In this document: positions 1 through 8,031 of the stretch, piece after piece
Layout of the letters: each line of letters starts with the position of its first letter
Numbering within the stretch: the stretch's first letter is position 1
Assembly (NCBI GenBank): GCA_910589155.1
Contig: CAJURY010000001.1
Span: forward strand, 186,001-250,000
Direction: 5' to 3'
Source: an uncultured Oscillospiraceae bacterium
Lineage (GTDB): Bacteria; Bacillota; Clostridia; Oscillospirales; Oscillospiraceae
DNA length: 64,000 nucleotides
The notes under the pieces: model-generated
Databases searched by the model: none
What the model saw: only the letters and a program-made list of their open reading frames with translations
Told to the model about the DNA's origin: nothing
Translations under genes and position numbers: made by a program

Positions 1-1
1 T

Positions 2-1219
2 GGCTACGGTACAGCCTGTGGCAATACCAAAGAGGACGTGCCGGAAGCGTACTGGGATGGCATTACGAAAGAAGAAGCTGAAGTTTTGCTGCGGGAGGAA
101 CTTGCCGATATGGAAGCCTCAGTCAATCGGTTCGGCCAGCGAAACGGTTATCAGTTCACCCAGAATCAATTTGACGCGCTGCTTTCTTTTACATACAATT
201 TAGGCGCTTCTTGGATGTCCGGCGATAATATGCTGACGAGATGGCTGGAAAATCCCACCACCGACGTGGACTTTATGAATGCGTTTGGGCGTTGGTGCCG
301 GGTTGCCGGCAGCGTGAGTCGGGGTATCTGCAACCGGCGGGTCAGCGAAGCAAAGGTGTTTTTGTACGAGGATTATGATAAAACCGGCGATACCGATTTT
401 TCGTTCCTGATTTTCCACGGCTGCGGCGCTCAGATCAATGGTGCCTATGAAGATGATGTTGCATACTACATGGATGGACAGCCCTATGGCGAACTGCCGG
501 TACCAGAGCGGGAAGGCTATCAGTTTGACGGTTGGTTTACAGCGGAAACCGGTGGTGAACAGATCAAGGAAACGGATATTGTAACTGTAAAAAAGACCGT
601 ATACGCCCATTGGAGTGTGAAAAGCAGCAACGAAGTACCAGAGCCGCCGGTTCCGCCGGTGGAGGAACTGCCTTTTCAGGACGTTCCCAAGGACGCATGG
701 TATTACAACGGAGTTTCTTACATGTATAAAGCTGGTTTGATGGCTGGCGCTTACCCAGACCAGTTTGCGCCCAATCAGGAACTGAGCCGCGCTATGCTGA
801 TTATGATTCTTTACCGCCGGGAAGACGCGCCAAAGGTCAGCGAGAGCTGTACCTTTGCGGATGTGACGGGGGAAGAGTATTTTGCCGATGCGGTAGCTTG
901 GGCGCAGCAAAATGGAATTGTTTATGGCTCTGGGGACAACAAGTTCAATCCCAACGCAAGTATTACCCGGCAGGAAACTTTCGCAATTCTATATCGTTAT
1001 TGCTCTGGGTATTTGAAGCTGGATTGCCGTCCTTATGGAGATTTGGAGCAGTTTGTGGATTTGGATCAAATTCACGTCTATGCTTTGAATCCCATGAGCT
1101 GGGCTGTAGGCGCGGGTATCATTTCCGGCTATGGAGACAGCACTGTTCGTCCCCTTGGTTCCACCACTCGCGCGGAAGCGGCTGTGATGCTTGCCAATCT
1201 GGACGCGAGTCTGAAATAA
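2..1219 (+). CDS. GH24-type lysozyme with InlB B-repeat and SLH domains (5' truncated)
   Basis: The reading frame is open from base 2, so the start and the catalytic Glu lie outside the window; the first residues seen (GYGTACG) fit the GYG stretch just after the catalytic region of phage-type lysozymes (GH24), and the following ~120 residues fit the rest of that fold. Next comes one InlB B-repeat (Listeria-Bacteroides repeat, about visible residues 155-205, with the typical EGYxFDGWF pattern), a Pro/Val linker, then three S-layer homology domains (about 225-275, 283-342, 347-405) ending the protein. The likely role is a surface peptidoglycan muramidase held to the wall through SLH binding of secondary polymer. 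The GTG at 38 is internal and is not the start. A strong terminator follows, so this is the last gene of its transcript. Confidence 0.85.
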   Translation, partial: GYGTACGNTKEDVPEAYWDGITKEEAEVLLREELADMEASVNRFGQRNGYQFTQNQFDALLSFTYNLGASWMSGDNMLTRWLENPTTDVDFMNAFGRWCRVAGSVSRGICNRRVSEAKVFLYEDYDKTGDTDFSFLIFHGCGAQINGAYEDDVAYYMDGQPYGELPVPEREGYQFDGWFTAETGGEQIKETDIVTVKKTVYAHWSVKSSNEVPEPPVPPVEELPFQDVPKDAWYYNGVSYMYKAGLMAGAYPDQFAPNQELSRAMLIMILYRREDAPKVSESCTFADVTGEEYFADAVAWAQQNGIVYGSGDNKFNPNASITRQETFAILYRYCSGYLKLDCRPYGDLEQFVDLDQIHVYALNPMSWAVGAGIISGYGDSTVRPLGSTTRAEAAVMLANLDASLK

Positions 1220-1225
1220 TCTGAA

Positions 1226-1257
1226 AAGAACCCGCAAGCCTTTGCGGGTTCTTTTTT
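1226..1257 (+). terminator. Rho-independent terminator of the SLH lysozyme gene
   Basis: Perfect stem AAGAACCCGCAA / TTGCGGGTTCTT with a short GCC-containing loop, followed by a T-run, starting 7 nt after the stop codon. Confidence 0.9.
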
Positions 1258-1325
1258 GGAAGTGAGACATTTATTGGACACTATATTTTGTATACTGAAG
1301 CCAGAAATTCGGAAGGATGATGGCG

Positions 1326-1448
1326 ATGTACTCCATGCGGTATGTGCAAGGGCACGTTCAGGTATACGACCTGGCGGGAAAGTTTTTGTTTTCCGCCGAT
1401 ACGGAAAAGGAAGCAAGAGAGGAACTGGAGAACTATGCGCAACATTAA
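1326..1448 (+). CDS. Small conserved-looking protein (40 aa) upstream of truA
   Basis: Reading ATG at 1326 gives a 40-residue protein with motif GHVQVYDLAGKFLFSADT followed by an acidic helix (EKEAREELENYAQH). The Shine-Dalgarno GGAAGG at 1311-1316 is 9 nt from this ATG; the ATGs at 1317 and 1320 are too close to it. The stop overlaps the truA start by 14 nt, which suggests translational coupling. The composition (a beta-rich half, then a charged helix) is protein-like. I recall similar short proteins in Oscillospiraceae annotated only as hypothetical, but could not check this. Function unknown. Confidence 0.7.
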   Translation: MYSMRYVQGHVQVYDLAGKFLFSADTEKEAREELENYAQH

Positions 1449-2175
1449 GCTGACAATCAGCTACGACGGGACGCGCTATCGTGGATGGCAAAGGCTTTCC
1501 GGAGTAGAAAATACCATTCAGGGAAAGCTGGAAAGCGCTCTTTCCGGTATTTTGCAGGAAGAAATCACACTTTTTGGAAGCGGCAGAACGGACGCCGGGG
1601 TACATGCGAAAGGGCAGGTAGCAAATTTTCATTGTCAGAATCAAATGCCCTGCCAGGAGATTTTGTCCCAGCTTCGCAGGTATTTGCCGGAGGATATTGG
1701 CATAGAATCTTGTAGTGAGGCAGGGGAGCGGTTTCACAGCCGTCTAAACGCAGTTTCCAAAACGTATTGTTACCGGGTCTGGAATAGCGACGCGCCCTGC
1801 GTATTTGAAAGAAAATACGTTTACCGGCTTCCGGCAAAGCTGGACGACGAGGCCATGAAGCTGGCGGCGGCTTATTTCCTGGGAACCCATGATTTTCAGG
1901 GCTTTTGCTCCAATAAGCATTATAAAAAGTCAACGGTGCGAACCATTTACCGCTTTGCTGTGGAGCGACTGGGACATGAACTGCGCTTTACTGTGCATGG
2001 GGATGGTTTTTTGTATAACATGGTTCGCATCCTGGTGGGAACGGTGCTGGAAGTCGGCATGGGTCGGATGGAGCCTGGTGCGGTTTTGACGTTGCTGTCT
2101 GAAAAGAACCGTGCTTTAGCCGGCTACACCGTTCCAGCAAAGGGTTTATGCCTGATGGAGGTACAGTACCAATGA
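1435..2175 (+). CDS. truA: tRNA pseudouridine(38-40) synthase TruA
   Basis: 246 aa, normal for TruA, which isomerises U38-U40 in the tRNA anticodon stem. The N-terminal ISYDGTRYRGWQ and the catalytic motif GRTDAGVHA (residues 50-58, nucleophile Asp53) are intact, as is the C-terminal half with GDGFLYNMVRILVGT. ATG 1435 is chosen because upstream in-frame codons lack a ribosome-binding site and lie inside the coupled 40-aa gene. The ArsC-like gene overlaps its stop (ATGA), so three genes form one translational unit ending at the 2527-2564 terminator. Confidence 0.97.
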   Translation: MRNIKLTISYDGTRYRGWQRLSGVENTIQGKLESALSGILQEEITLFGSGRTDAGVHAKGQVANFHCQNQMPCQEILSQLRRYLPEDIGIESCSEAGERFHSRLNAVSKTYCYRVWNSDAPCVFERKYVYRLPAKLDDEAMKLAAAYFLGTHDFQGFCSNKHYKKSTVRTIYRFAVERLGHELRFTVHGDGFLYNMVRILVGTVLEVGMGRMEPGAVLTLLSEKNRALAGYTVPAKGLCLMEVQYQ

Positions 2176-2513
2176 ATATTCAAATTTTTGGAAAGTCCAA
2201 ATGTTTTGATACGAAAAAAGCGGAACGATATTTTAAAGAGCGAAAAATCCCGTATCAGTTGATCGACGTTGTGAAATACGGAATGTCCGGGCGGGAATTT
2301 GACAGCGTTCTGCGGGCGGTGGGCGGCGTCCGAAACCTAGTTGACTGGGATGGCAAGGATCAGGAAATTACCAACATGAAATACATGGAGGACGCCGCCG
2401 CGCTGGAAGATAAGGTCTTTGAAAACTGCAAGCTGATGAAAACGCCGGTTGTGCGCAATGGAAAACAGGCGACTGTAGGCTATCAGCCGGAAGTCTGGGC
2501 GCAGTGGAAATAA
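2172..2513 (+). CDS. ArsC/Spx-family thioredoxin-fold protein
   Basis: 113 aa. It begins IQIFGKSKCFDTKKAERYF, the thioredoxin-fold start of the ArsC/Spx/YffB family with a single N-terminal Cys (no CxxC), and has the cis-Pro region MKTPVVRNGK typical of the family. Members are glutaredoxin- or mycothiol-dependent arsenate reductases, redox regulators (Spx) or unassigned oxidoreductases; the family alone cannot tell these apart and no ars gene is nearby. Its start overlaps the truA stop by 4 nt (ATGA). Confidence 0.85.
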   Translation: MNIQIFGKSKCFDTKKAERYFKERKIPYQLIDVVKYGMSGREFDSVLRAVGGVRNLVDWDGKDQEITNMKYMEDAAALEDKVFENCKLMKTPVVRNGKQATVGYQPEVWAQWK

Positions 2514-2526
2514 TTTGCACAAAGGA

Positions 2527-2564
2527 AGCCGTACACAGAAAACTGTCTGTGTACGGCTTTTTTG
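2527..2564 (+). terminator. Terminator of the truA operon
   Basis: Stem GCCGTACACAGA / TCTGTGTACGGC, loop of about 6 nt, then TTTTTT. Confidence 0.92.
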
Positions 2565-2574
2565 CAAAATATTG

Positions 2575-2603
2575 TTGCAATATAAAATAAAAAGTGGTAT
2601 GCT
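2575..2603 (+). promoter_or_regulatory. SigA-type promoter of the AGCS symporter gene
   Basis: TTGCAA, 17-nt spacer, TATGCT; 36 nt upstream of the ATG at 2639. Confidence 0.6.
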
Positions 2604-2638
2604 AAGAAGGCTTGCAGCCTTCGCAAGGAGGAATTGCA

Positions 2639-4018
2639 ATGCAGGATTGGATTGAAAATGTGATTGAAACCGTCAATGGGTTTGTCTGGGGCGTTCCGGC
2701 GCTGCTGTTGATTGCGGGAACAGGGCTGTATCTCAGCTTTGGCACAGGTTTTGTACAGCTTCGCCAGTTGGGGCGCGCTTTGCGCAGTGTTCTGGGAAAG
2801 TTTTTTGGCAAAAGCGGCAAGGAAGAAGGGCAGGTATCGCCTTTTCAGGCGGTGTGCACGGCACTTGCCGCTACAGTGGGTACTGGCAATATTGCAGGCG
2901 TTGCCGGCGCATTGGCGTTGGGTGGCCCCGGCGCGATTTTCTGGATGTGGATCGCCGCTTTTCTTGGCATGGCTATCAAATACGCGGAAGTAGTTTTGGC
3001 AGTGCGTTTTCGTCAGAGCGACGGGCAGGAGGGCTATGTTGGTGGCCCCATGTATTTTATCCGCAACGGTTTGGGTAAAAAATGGCGGCCTTTGGCTGTT
3101 GTATACTGCGTTTTCGGCGTGATTGCGGCTTTTGGCGTTGGCAATACCACGCAGGTGAGCGCCGTTGTTTCCAGTGTCAATTCCGCTTTGAACTTTTTGC
3201 ATTGGGATGCGCCGGGAAACAGTAATTTTATCATCGGCGCTGTGATGGCGGCGTTGGTGGCGATTGTGCTCCTTGGCGGCGCGAAGCGCATTGGCGCGGT
3301 GGCGGAGTTTTTGGTTCCTTTTATGTCCATATCCTATATTTTGCTGTGCTTTGGCGTATTTACTGTACATTTTCGGCAGATTCCCGCTGCGTTTGCTGCG
3401 ATTTTTCAGGGTGCATTTTCTCCCAGAGCCTGCACAGGCGGTCTCATTGGATCCGCGTTTCTGGTGCTCAGGACAGGTTTTTCCAGAGGTACCTTTACCA
3501 ACGAAGCAGGCATGGGCACCGCGTCGATCGCCCATGCGGCGGCGGATACGCCCCATCCGGCGGAGCAGGGGCTTTTTGGTATTTTTGAGGTGTTTGCCGA
3601 TACCATTGTAATTTGTACCATGACCGCCCTGGTGATTTTGTGCAGCGGCGTGCCCATTCCCTTTGGTCTGGAAACAGGCGCGGAGCTGACGGCCAGCGCT
3701 TTTGTGGAAACCTACGGGGGCTGGGTGACGATTTTTATTGCTGTTGCCCTAATATGCTTTGCATTTGCCACGATTCTTGGCTGGGGGCTTTACGGGATAC
3801 GCTGCGCGGCCTTTTTGTTTGGGAGTCGCGGCGTCCGCTTGTTCACAGTGATTCACGCGGCGACCTGTATCTGGGGGGCGGTGGCAAGCCCAACGCTTGT
3901 TTGGCAGCTTGCGGAAATGGTCAACGGCTTGATGTCCATTCCAAATCTTCTGGCCGTTTGGCTGCTTTGTCCGGTGGTTTTCCGCCTGACGAAAGAATGG
4001 TTTGGTGAAAAGAAATAG
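2639..4018 (+). CDS. AGCS family sodium:alanine/glycine symporter
   Basis: 459 aa integral membrane protein with the AGCS (alanine or glycine:cation symporter) signatures GTGNIAGVAGALALGGPGA, GGPMYFIRNGLG and RGTFTNEAGMGTASIAHAAA, and about 10 hydrophobic segments. It would import Ala/Gly with Na+. The ATG at 2639 follows AAGGAGG (2625-2631); the upstream in-frame ATG at 2612 has no such site. The aminotransferase starts 46 nt downstream with no terminator, so the two may be cotranscribed, which would link amino acid uptake to transamination. No riboswitch fits in the short leader. Confidence 0.95.
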   Translation: MQDWIENVIETVNGFVWGVPALLLIAGTGLYLSFGTGFVQLRQLGRALRSVLGKFFGKSGKEEGQVSPFQAVCTALAATVGTGNIAGVAGALALGGPGAIFWMWIAAFLGMAIKYAEVVLAVRFRQSDGQEGYVGGPMYFIRNGLGKKWRPLAVVYCVFGVIAAFGVGNTTQVSAVVSSVNSALNFLHWDAPGNSNFIIGAVMAALVAIVLLGGAKRIGAVAEFLVPFMSISYILLCFGVFTVHFRQIPAAFAAIFQGAFSPRACTGGLIGSAFLVLRTGFSRGTFTNEAGMGTASIAHAAADTPHPAEQGLFGIFEVFADTIVICTMTALVILCSGVPIPFGLETGAELTASAFVETYGGWVTIFIAVALICFAFATILGWGLYGIRCAAFLFGSRGVRLFTVIHAATCIWGAVASPTLVWQLAEMVNGLMSIPNLLAVWLLCPVVFRLTKEWFGEKK

Positions 4019-4064
4019 AAAAGCCCTGATTGGGCGGCAGCGTTTGCTGTATACGGAGGCTAAT

Positions 4065-5264
4065 ATGAGAATTTCAATTAACGCAAATCGATGCGAACCC
4101 TCGCCTATGCGGAAATTTCATCCCTTGGCAGTGGAAGCGGAGAAAAAGGGAACGAAAATCTATCATTTGAATATCGGCCAGCCTGATCTGGCTACGCCGA
4201 AGGCTTATTTTGACGCAGTGCGCAGCTTTGACAGCAAGACGCTGGGTTATGCGGAGTCTCCCGGTATCCCGCTTCTGATTCACGCGGTACAAGACTATTA
4301 CCGGCAGTTGGATGTGGAACTGGCGGATCGTGATATTTTGATTACCACCGGCGGCAGCGAAGCGCTGCTTTTAACCTGTTTGTCCATTCTGGATCCTTAT
4401 ACGGAGGTCATCATTCCGGAGCCTTACTACCCCAATTACACCACCTTTGTCCATGCGGCGGGGGGCGTAATCCGCGCTATGCCTACAAGCCCGGAGGAAG
4501 GCTATCGGTATGCGTTCCGGAAGCGAATTGAAAAACTCATTACCAAAAATACCCGCGCCATCCTCATCACCAACCCCGGCAATCCCACCGGCGTTGTGCT
4601 GACCCACGAGGAAATGCGGATGATTGCGGACGTCGCAAAAGAGAACGATCTGTTTTTAATCTGCGACGAGGTGTACCGGGAATTTTGCTATGACGATAAG
4701 TTTGGCGTTCCCACCATGGCGCGCTTCCGGGATATAGACGAAAATTTGGTCATTATCGATTCTGTGTCCAAGCGGTTTTCCGCTTGTGGCGCGCGGGTGG
4801 GCTGCGTTGTCACCAGAAATCAGGAATTGCAGCAGGCGCTTTTGAAATTCTGCCAGTCCCGTCTGGCAGTTGCCACCATTGACCAAATTGCGGCGGCGGC
4901 GCTGTACTCTGTGCCCCATTCCTTTTTTGTGGAATCCAAGGCGGAATATAAGCGCCGTCGGGATACTGTCATGGAAAAGCTGCGGCAGATTCCCGGCGTG
5001 ATGATGGAAGAACCTATGGGAGCGTTTTACCTCATGGCTTCCTTGCCGGTAGACGACGCGGATAAGTTTCAGCGGTGGTTGCTCACAGATTTTTCCGATC
5101 ACGGCGAAACTGTGATGTTCGCTCCTGGCGCGCCCTTCTATGAAACGCCGGGCAAGGGCATTAACGAAGTGCGTATTGCCTATGTGCTCAAGCAGAAGGA
5201 TCTGGAACGTGCTATGGATTTGCTAGCGTTGGGGATTGAAGCATACAATAATAGAAAAAAATAA
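4065..5264 (+). CDS. Class I/II PLP-dependent aminotransferase
   Basis: 399 aa, fold-type I aminotransferase. Seen: IGQPDLATP near the N-terminus, NPGNPTG (170-176), Asp201 in CDEVYREF with Tyr204, and the Schiff-base Lys236 in SVSKRFSACGARVG. The substrate cannot be assigned; relatives include aspartate, alanine and aromatic aminotransferases. GGAGG at 4054-4058 supports the ATG at 4065. It follows the amino acid symporter closely. Confidence 0.9.
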   Translation: MRISINANRCEPSPMRKFHPLAVEAEKKGTKIYHLNIGQPDLATPKAYFDAVRSFDSKTLGYAESPGIPLLIHAVQDYYRQLDVELADRDILITTGGSEALLLTCLSILDPYTEVIIPEPYYPNYTTFVHAAGGVIRAMPTSPEEGYRYAFRKRIEKLITKNTRAILITNPGNPTGVVLTHEEMRMIADVAKENDLFLICDEVYREFCYDDKFGVPTMARFRDIDENLVIIDSVSKRFSACGARVGCVVTRNQELQQALLKFCQSRLAVATIDQIAAAALYSVPHSFFVESKAEYKRRRDTVMEKLRQIPGVMMEEPMGAFYLMASLPVDDADKFQRWLLTDFSDHGETVMFAPGAPFYETPGKGINEVRIAYVLKQKDLERAMDLLALGIEAYNNRKK

Positions 5265-5380
5265 ACAAGGTTTACGGTATAGGTAGACATACTATAAGGA
5301 AGTGAATATGCTAAAAAGCAGTTGATTTTCAACGGGTTTTGCAGTAGCCAGATGAATTGGAATTCTGAGGGGGCGTTAAA

Positions 5381-5896
5381 TTGAGGCTGAAATTGGTTAA
5401 ACTGGAGAGCAGATACAAGCAACAACTGTTTGATATGCTGGATGAATGGCATAGTGCTGGAGAAAAAATTGTCCCCGTCGCAATCAAAAGGACAGATTAT
5501 CATGATTTTGAAAAATACTGCAACAGCTTGGAAGCGAACGATGATCGCCACGGTCTGGTACCTGATTCAACATTCTTTTGCTTGGATGCGGAAAGAAATA
5601 TCTTTGTTGGAGCAGTCAATATCAGGCATTGCCTGAATGAAAGATTGTTGTTGAACGGGGGGCATATTGGAGATGGTGTTCGACCTTCAGAAAGAAGAAA
5701 AGGAATTGCTACGCAAATGATTCATCTTGCATTGCTGGAATGTAAGAAGCTCGGAATAGAGAATGTCCTAATGGTGTGTGACAAAGAAAATACCGGTTCG
5801 GCAAAAAGCATTATAAAAAATGGCGGTGTCTTGGAGAATGAGATTTGTGTGGATGGTATAATTGAGCAAAGATACTGGATATCCACGAATAATTAG
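5381..5896 (+). CDS. GNAT family N-acetyltransferase
   Basis: 171 aa. The acetyl-CoA binding loop appears as VRPSERRKGIATQMI (R/Q-x-x-G-x-A) and is followed by a C-terminal segment with NTGSAKSIIKNGG, both typical of the GNAT fold. The start is TTG at 5381 preceded by GAGGGGG. Substrate unknown. Local sequence looks more AT-rich than its neighbours, which could mean recent acquisition (weak). The 116-nt gap upstream holds a short ATG frame of 5 codons (5308) that is probably chance. Confidence 0.82.
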   Translation: MRLKLVKLESRYKQQLFDMLDEWHSAGEKIVPVAIKRTDYHDFEKYCNSLEANDDRHGLVPDSTFFCLDAERNIFVGAVNIRHCLNERLLLNGGHIGDGVRPSERRKGIATQMIHLALLECKKLGIENVLMVCDKENTGSAKSIIKNGGVLENEICVDGIIEQRYWISTNN

Positions 5897-5989
5897 CAGG
5901 TTTTGGGCATATAGCGTTAAATTCCAGTTTATTGCTCTCTTCCCCCAGACAATTTCTATGAGAGTGTCATAGTGGACTACATCGTATAA

Positions 5990-6031
5990 AAGGGCAAGGC
6001 CAACCATTCTGGTTGGCCTTGCCTTTCTTTT
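5990..6031. terminator. Bidirectional terminator between convergent genes
   Basis: Stem AAGGCAAGGCCAACC / GGTTGGCCTTGCCTT with a 5-nt loop and T-rich tail on the plus side; lies between the converging GNAT and WYL genes. Confidence 0.9.
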
Positions 6032-6040
6032 GAAATGTGT

Positions 6041-7021
6041 TTATGCGTCGTATTGTGCCATGGCTTCCTGGCAAAGCTGGCGGCAGGCGTCAATGACCGC
6101 ATCTGGGTACAGAATTTTCGCTTTTTCTCCAAAGCCGATGATCCAGCTTAAAAACATGGGAGATACGGCAATTTTTCCAGTATAGCAAAAATGTTCTTCC
6201 CCGTCCGGTACCAAAATCGCATCCCGACCAAAGCGGTCGATGACCACATTAATGAGAGAATTGTGAAACCGCATCCGCACCGACACAGGCTCTCCTGCAA
6301 ACATCAAAAATACCTGATTGGCGTATTCCGTTAAAGCTTTGCCAGTAAGCTGCGGACAGGGGATGCGGTGTTCCTCAGCGGACTGGATTTTTGCCATGCG
6401 GTCTACCCGGTAATGGGTCACGCCATGGCGCTGGGAGTAGGCCAGCAGATAATAGTTTTCATCCGCCCAGCACAGGCTGTATGGACTGGCGGTGTAAGCG
6501 CGGGGGCGATAGTGCCGCTCCCGGTCAATGCCCCAGTCAAAATAGCGGAAGGTAATCTGCATATTTTTGGAAATTGCGTCTTGAATCGCGTCCACATTAT
6601 AGTAAATGCTCTCATTCATACTCTTTACCCGCCCGGAAACCAGAATATCCCGGCGCATGAGTTCTTCCTCATAATGACTGCACTGGCTGCAAAGCTTTTG
6701 AATTAGCTCCATGGACTTTTTTGCTGTGAGAAATCTGGAGGACTGTACCGCGTCAACAAGCAGCTTCAGTTCCGGCAGTTCAAAGTTTCGGGTGGCGATA
6801 TAATATCCCCCGGATTTGCCTTTTTTCTGCACAATGTCAAGCCCGTACTCCTGCAAGGCGGCAATATCCCGGTAAATGGTTTTTCGTTCACAGGAAATGC
6901 CTTTGGAATCCAAAAACACCAAAAGCTCCGCAGTGCTCACTGGATGATTTTCATGAGAGCAGCGTTCCAGATAGTCCCGAATGTATAGAATTTTCAGCTT
7001 CTGATCGTCAGATTTTGCCAT
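6041..7021 (-). CDS. HTH/WYL-domain transcriptional regulator
   Basis: 326 aa. N-terminal DeoR/HTH_11-like winged helix (about 5-75, with SCERKTIYRDIAALQEYG as the helix-turn-helix), a middle WYL domain (about 145-230, containing YRPRAYTASPYSLCWADENYYLLAY) and a C-terminal WCX extension. WYL proteins sense ligands, often nucleic acids or nucleotides, and regulate DNA damage, phage defence or metabolism. The start is ATG 7021 with GAGGTGAGGGG upstream; ATG 7045 lacks a site. It is divergent from the endonuclease IV gene (109-nt gap), so a regulatory link to DNA repair is possible but unproven. Confidence 0.9.
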   Translation of the reverse strand: MAKSDDQKLKILYIRDYLERCSHENHPVSTAELLVFLDSKGISCERKTIYRDIAALQEYGLDIVQKKGKSGGYYIATRNFELPELKLLVDAVQSSRFLTAKKSMELIQKLCSQCSHYEEELMRRDILVSGRVKSMNESIYYNVDAIQDAISKNMQITFRYFDWGIDRERHYRPRAYTASPYSLCWADENYYLLAYSQRHGVTHYRVDRMAKIQSAEEHRIPCPQLTGKALTEYANQVFLMFAGEPVSVRMRFHNSLINVVIDRFGRDAILVPDGEEHFCYTGKIAVSPMFLSWIIGFGEKAKILYPDAVIDACRQLCQEAMAQYDA

Positions 7022-7129
7022 GCCCCTCACCTCATTTGGTATCATACCACAAAAAACAGAAAAAGGAAGGACTTTTGCTGTTTTTTTCAGAGAAATCTGC
7101 TATAATAAGAAAAAGGAGTGTGATAACCC

Positions 7130-7960
7130 ATGCTGTATCTCGGCTGTCATTTGTCCAGCTCCGCTGGGCTTTATAAAGCGGTGCGTCAGGCCAAGTCCAT
7201 TGACGCCAATACCTTTCAGTTTTTTACCCGCAATCCAAGAGGCAGCAAAGCCAAGGCAATCGACGAAAAAGACCTGCAAAAAGCTATAGAAGCCATGGAA
7301 GGGTTTGGATCCTTGGTGCTTCACGGCGCGTATACCATGAATCTTTGCACGGCGGACAAGGAAGCGCGGACATTTGCGGCAGAGGTTTTAAAAGACGATT
7401 TGCTTCGCACGGCGCGATTGCCGGGAAGCTTCTATAATTTTCATCCCGGCAGTCATGTGGGACAGGGAACGATAACCGGCATTGCGCAAATTGCAAAGGC
7501 TTTGAACAGTGCGATCAGCCCGGATTTTCCAGGAATGGTCTTGTTGGAAACCATGGCGGGGAAGGGCAGCGAAATCGGCGGTTCCTTTGAAGAGCTGCGC
7601 GCCATTATCGATCAGGTGGATAGGCAGGAAAAAATGGGCGTTTGCGTGGATCTTTGCCATATTTGGGACGCTGGGTACGATATTGTTAGGGATTTTGACG
7701 GCGTTTTGACGGAATTTGACAAAATCATTGGTCTTTCCCGGCTGAAAGCCATTCACGTAAACGATTCGCAAAATGCCCTTGCCAGCCACAAAGACCGCCA
7801 TGCCTGGCTAGGAGAAGGAAAAATCGGCAAAGAAGCCATTTATCGGATTGTACATCACGAAGCGTTAAAGGGTCTGCCCATGATTTTGGAAACGCCCAAC
7901 GAACTGCCCGGCTATGGCGCTGAAATCTCGTTTTTGCGGGGCGAATTTAAAATTTCTTAA
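7130..7960 (+). CDS. nfo: Deoxyribonuclease IV (AP endonuclease, Nfo type)
   Basis: 276 aa. Endonuclease IV cleaves 5' of abasic sites in base-excision repair using three Zn ions. The TIM-barrel metal ligands are all visible: LHGAY, NFHPGSHVG, LLETMAG, CVDLCHIWDAGYD, HVNDSQNALASHKDRH and ILETP. GKIG after the DRH motif also fits the family. The site AAAGGAG lies about 12 nt before the ATG, and TATAAT at 7101-7106 is a likely -10 with a poor -35. It is divergent from the WYL regulator. Confidence 0.95.
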   Translation: MLYLGCHLSSSAGLYKAVRQAKSIDANTFQFFTRNPRGSKAKAIDEKDLQKAIEAMEGFGSLVLHGAYTMNLCTADKEARTFAAEVLKDDLLRTARLPGSFYNFHPGSHVGQGTITGIAQIAKALNSAISPDFPGMVLLETMAGKGSEIGGSFEELRAIIDQVDRQEKMGVCVDLCHIWDAGYDIVRDFDGVLTEFDKIIGLSRLKAIHVNDSQNALASHKDRHAWLGEGKIGKEAIYRIVHHEALKGLPMILETPNELPGYGAEISFLRGEFKIS

Positions 7961-7961
7961 T

Positions 7962-7990
7962 TTGACTTTTTGCGCAAATTAGGGTATGCT
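7962..7990 (+). promoter_or_regulatory. SigA-type promoter of the FHA-RodA/PBP operon
   Basis: TTGACT, 17-nt spacer, TATGCT, beginning right after the nfo stop. Confidence 0.6.
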
Positions 7991-8031
7991 TGGATATAAA
8001 TTATGCCATAAATTGAAACGTAAAAAGGCAG

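Noticed and set aside
1..1219. Start of a prophage, suggested by the lysozyme
   Set aside because: The gene carries SLH anchors and is followed by housekeeping truA; no holin, terminase or structural genes are present.
2483..3556. 357-codon minus-strand open frame opposite the AGCS symporter
   Set aside because: Composition is basic and low in hydrophobic cores, and the plus-strand gene has clear family motifs.
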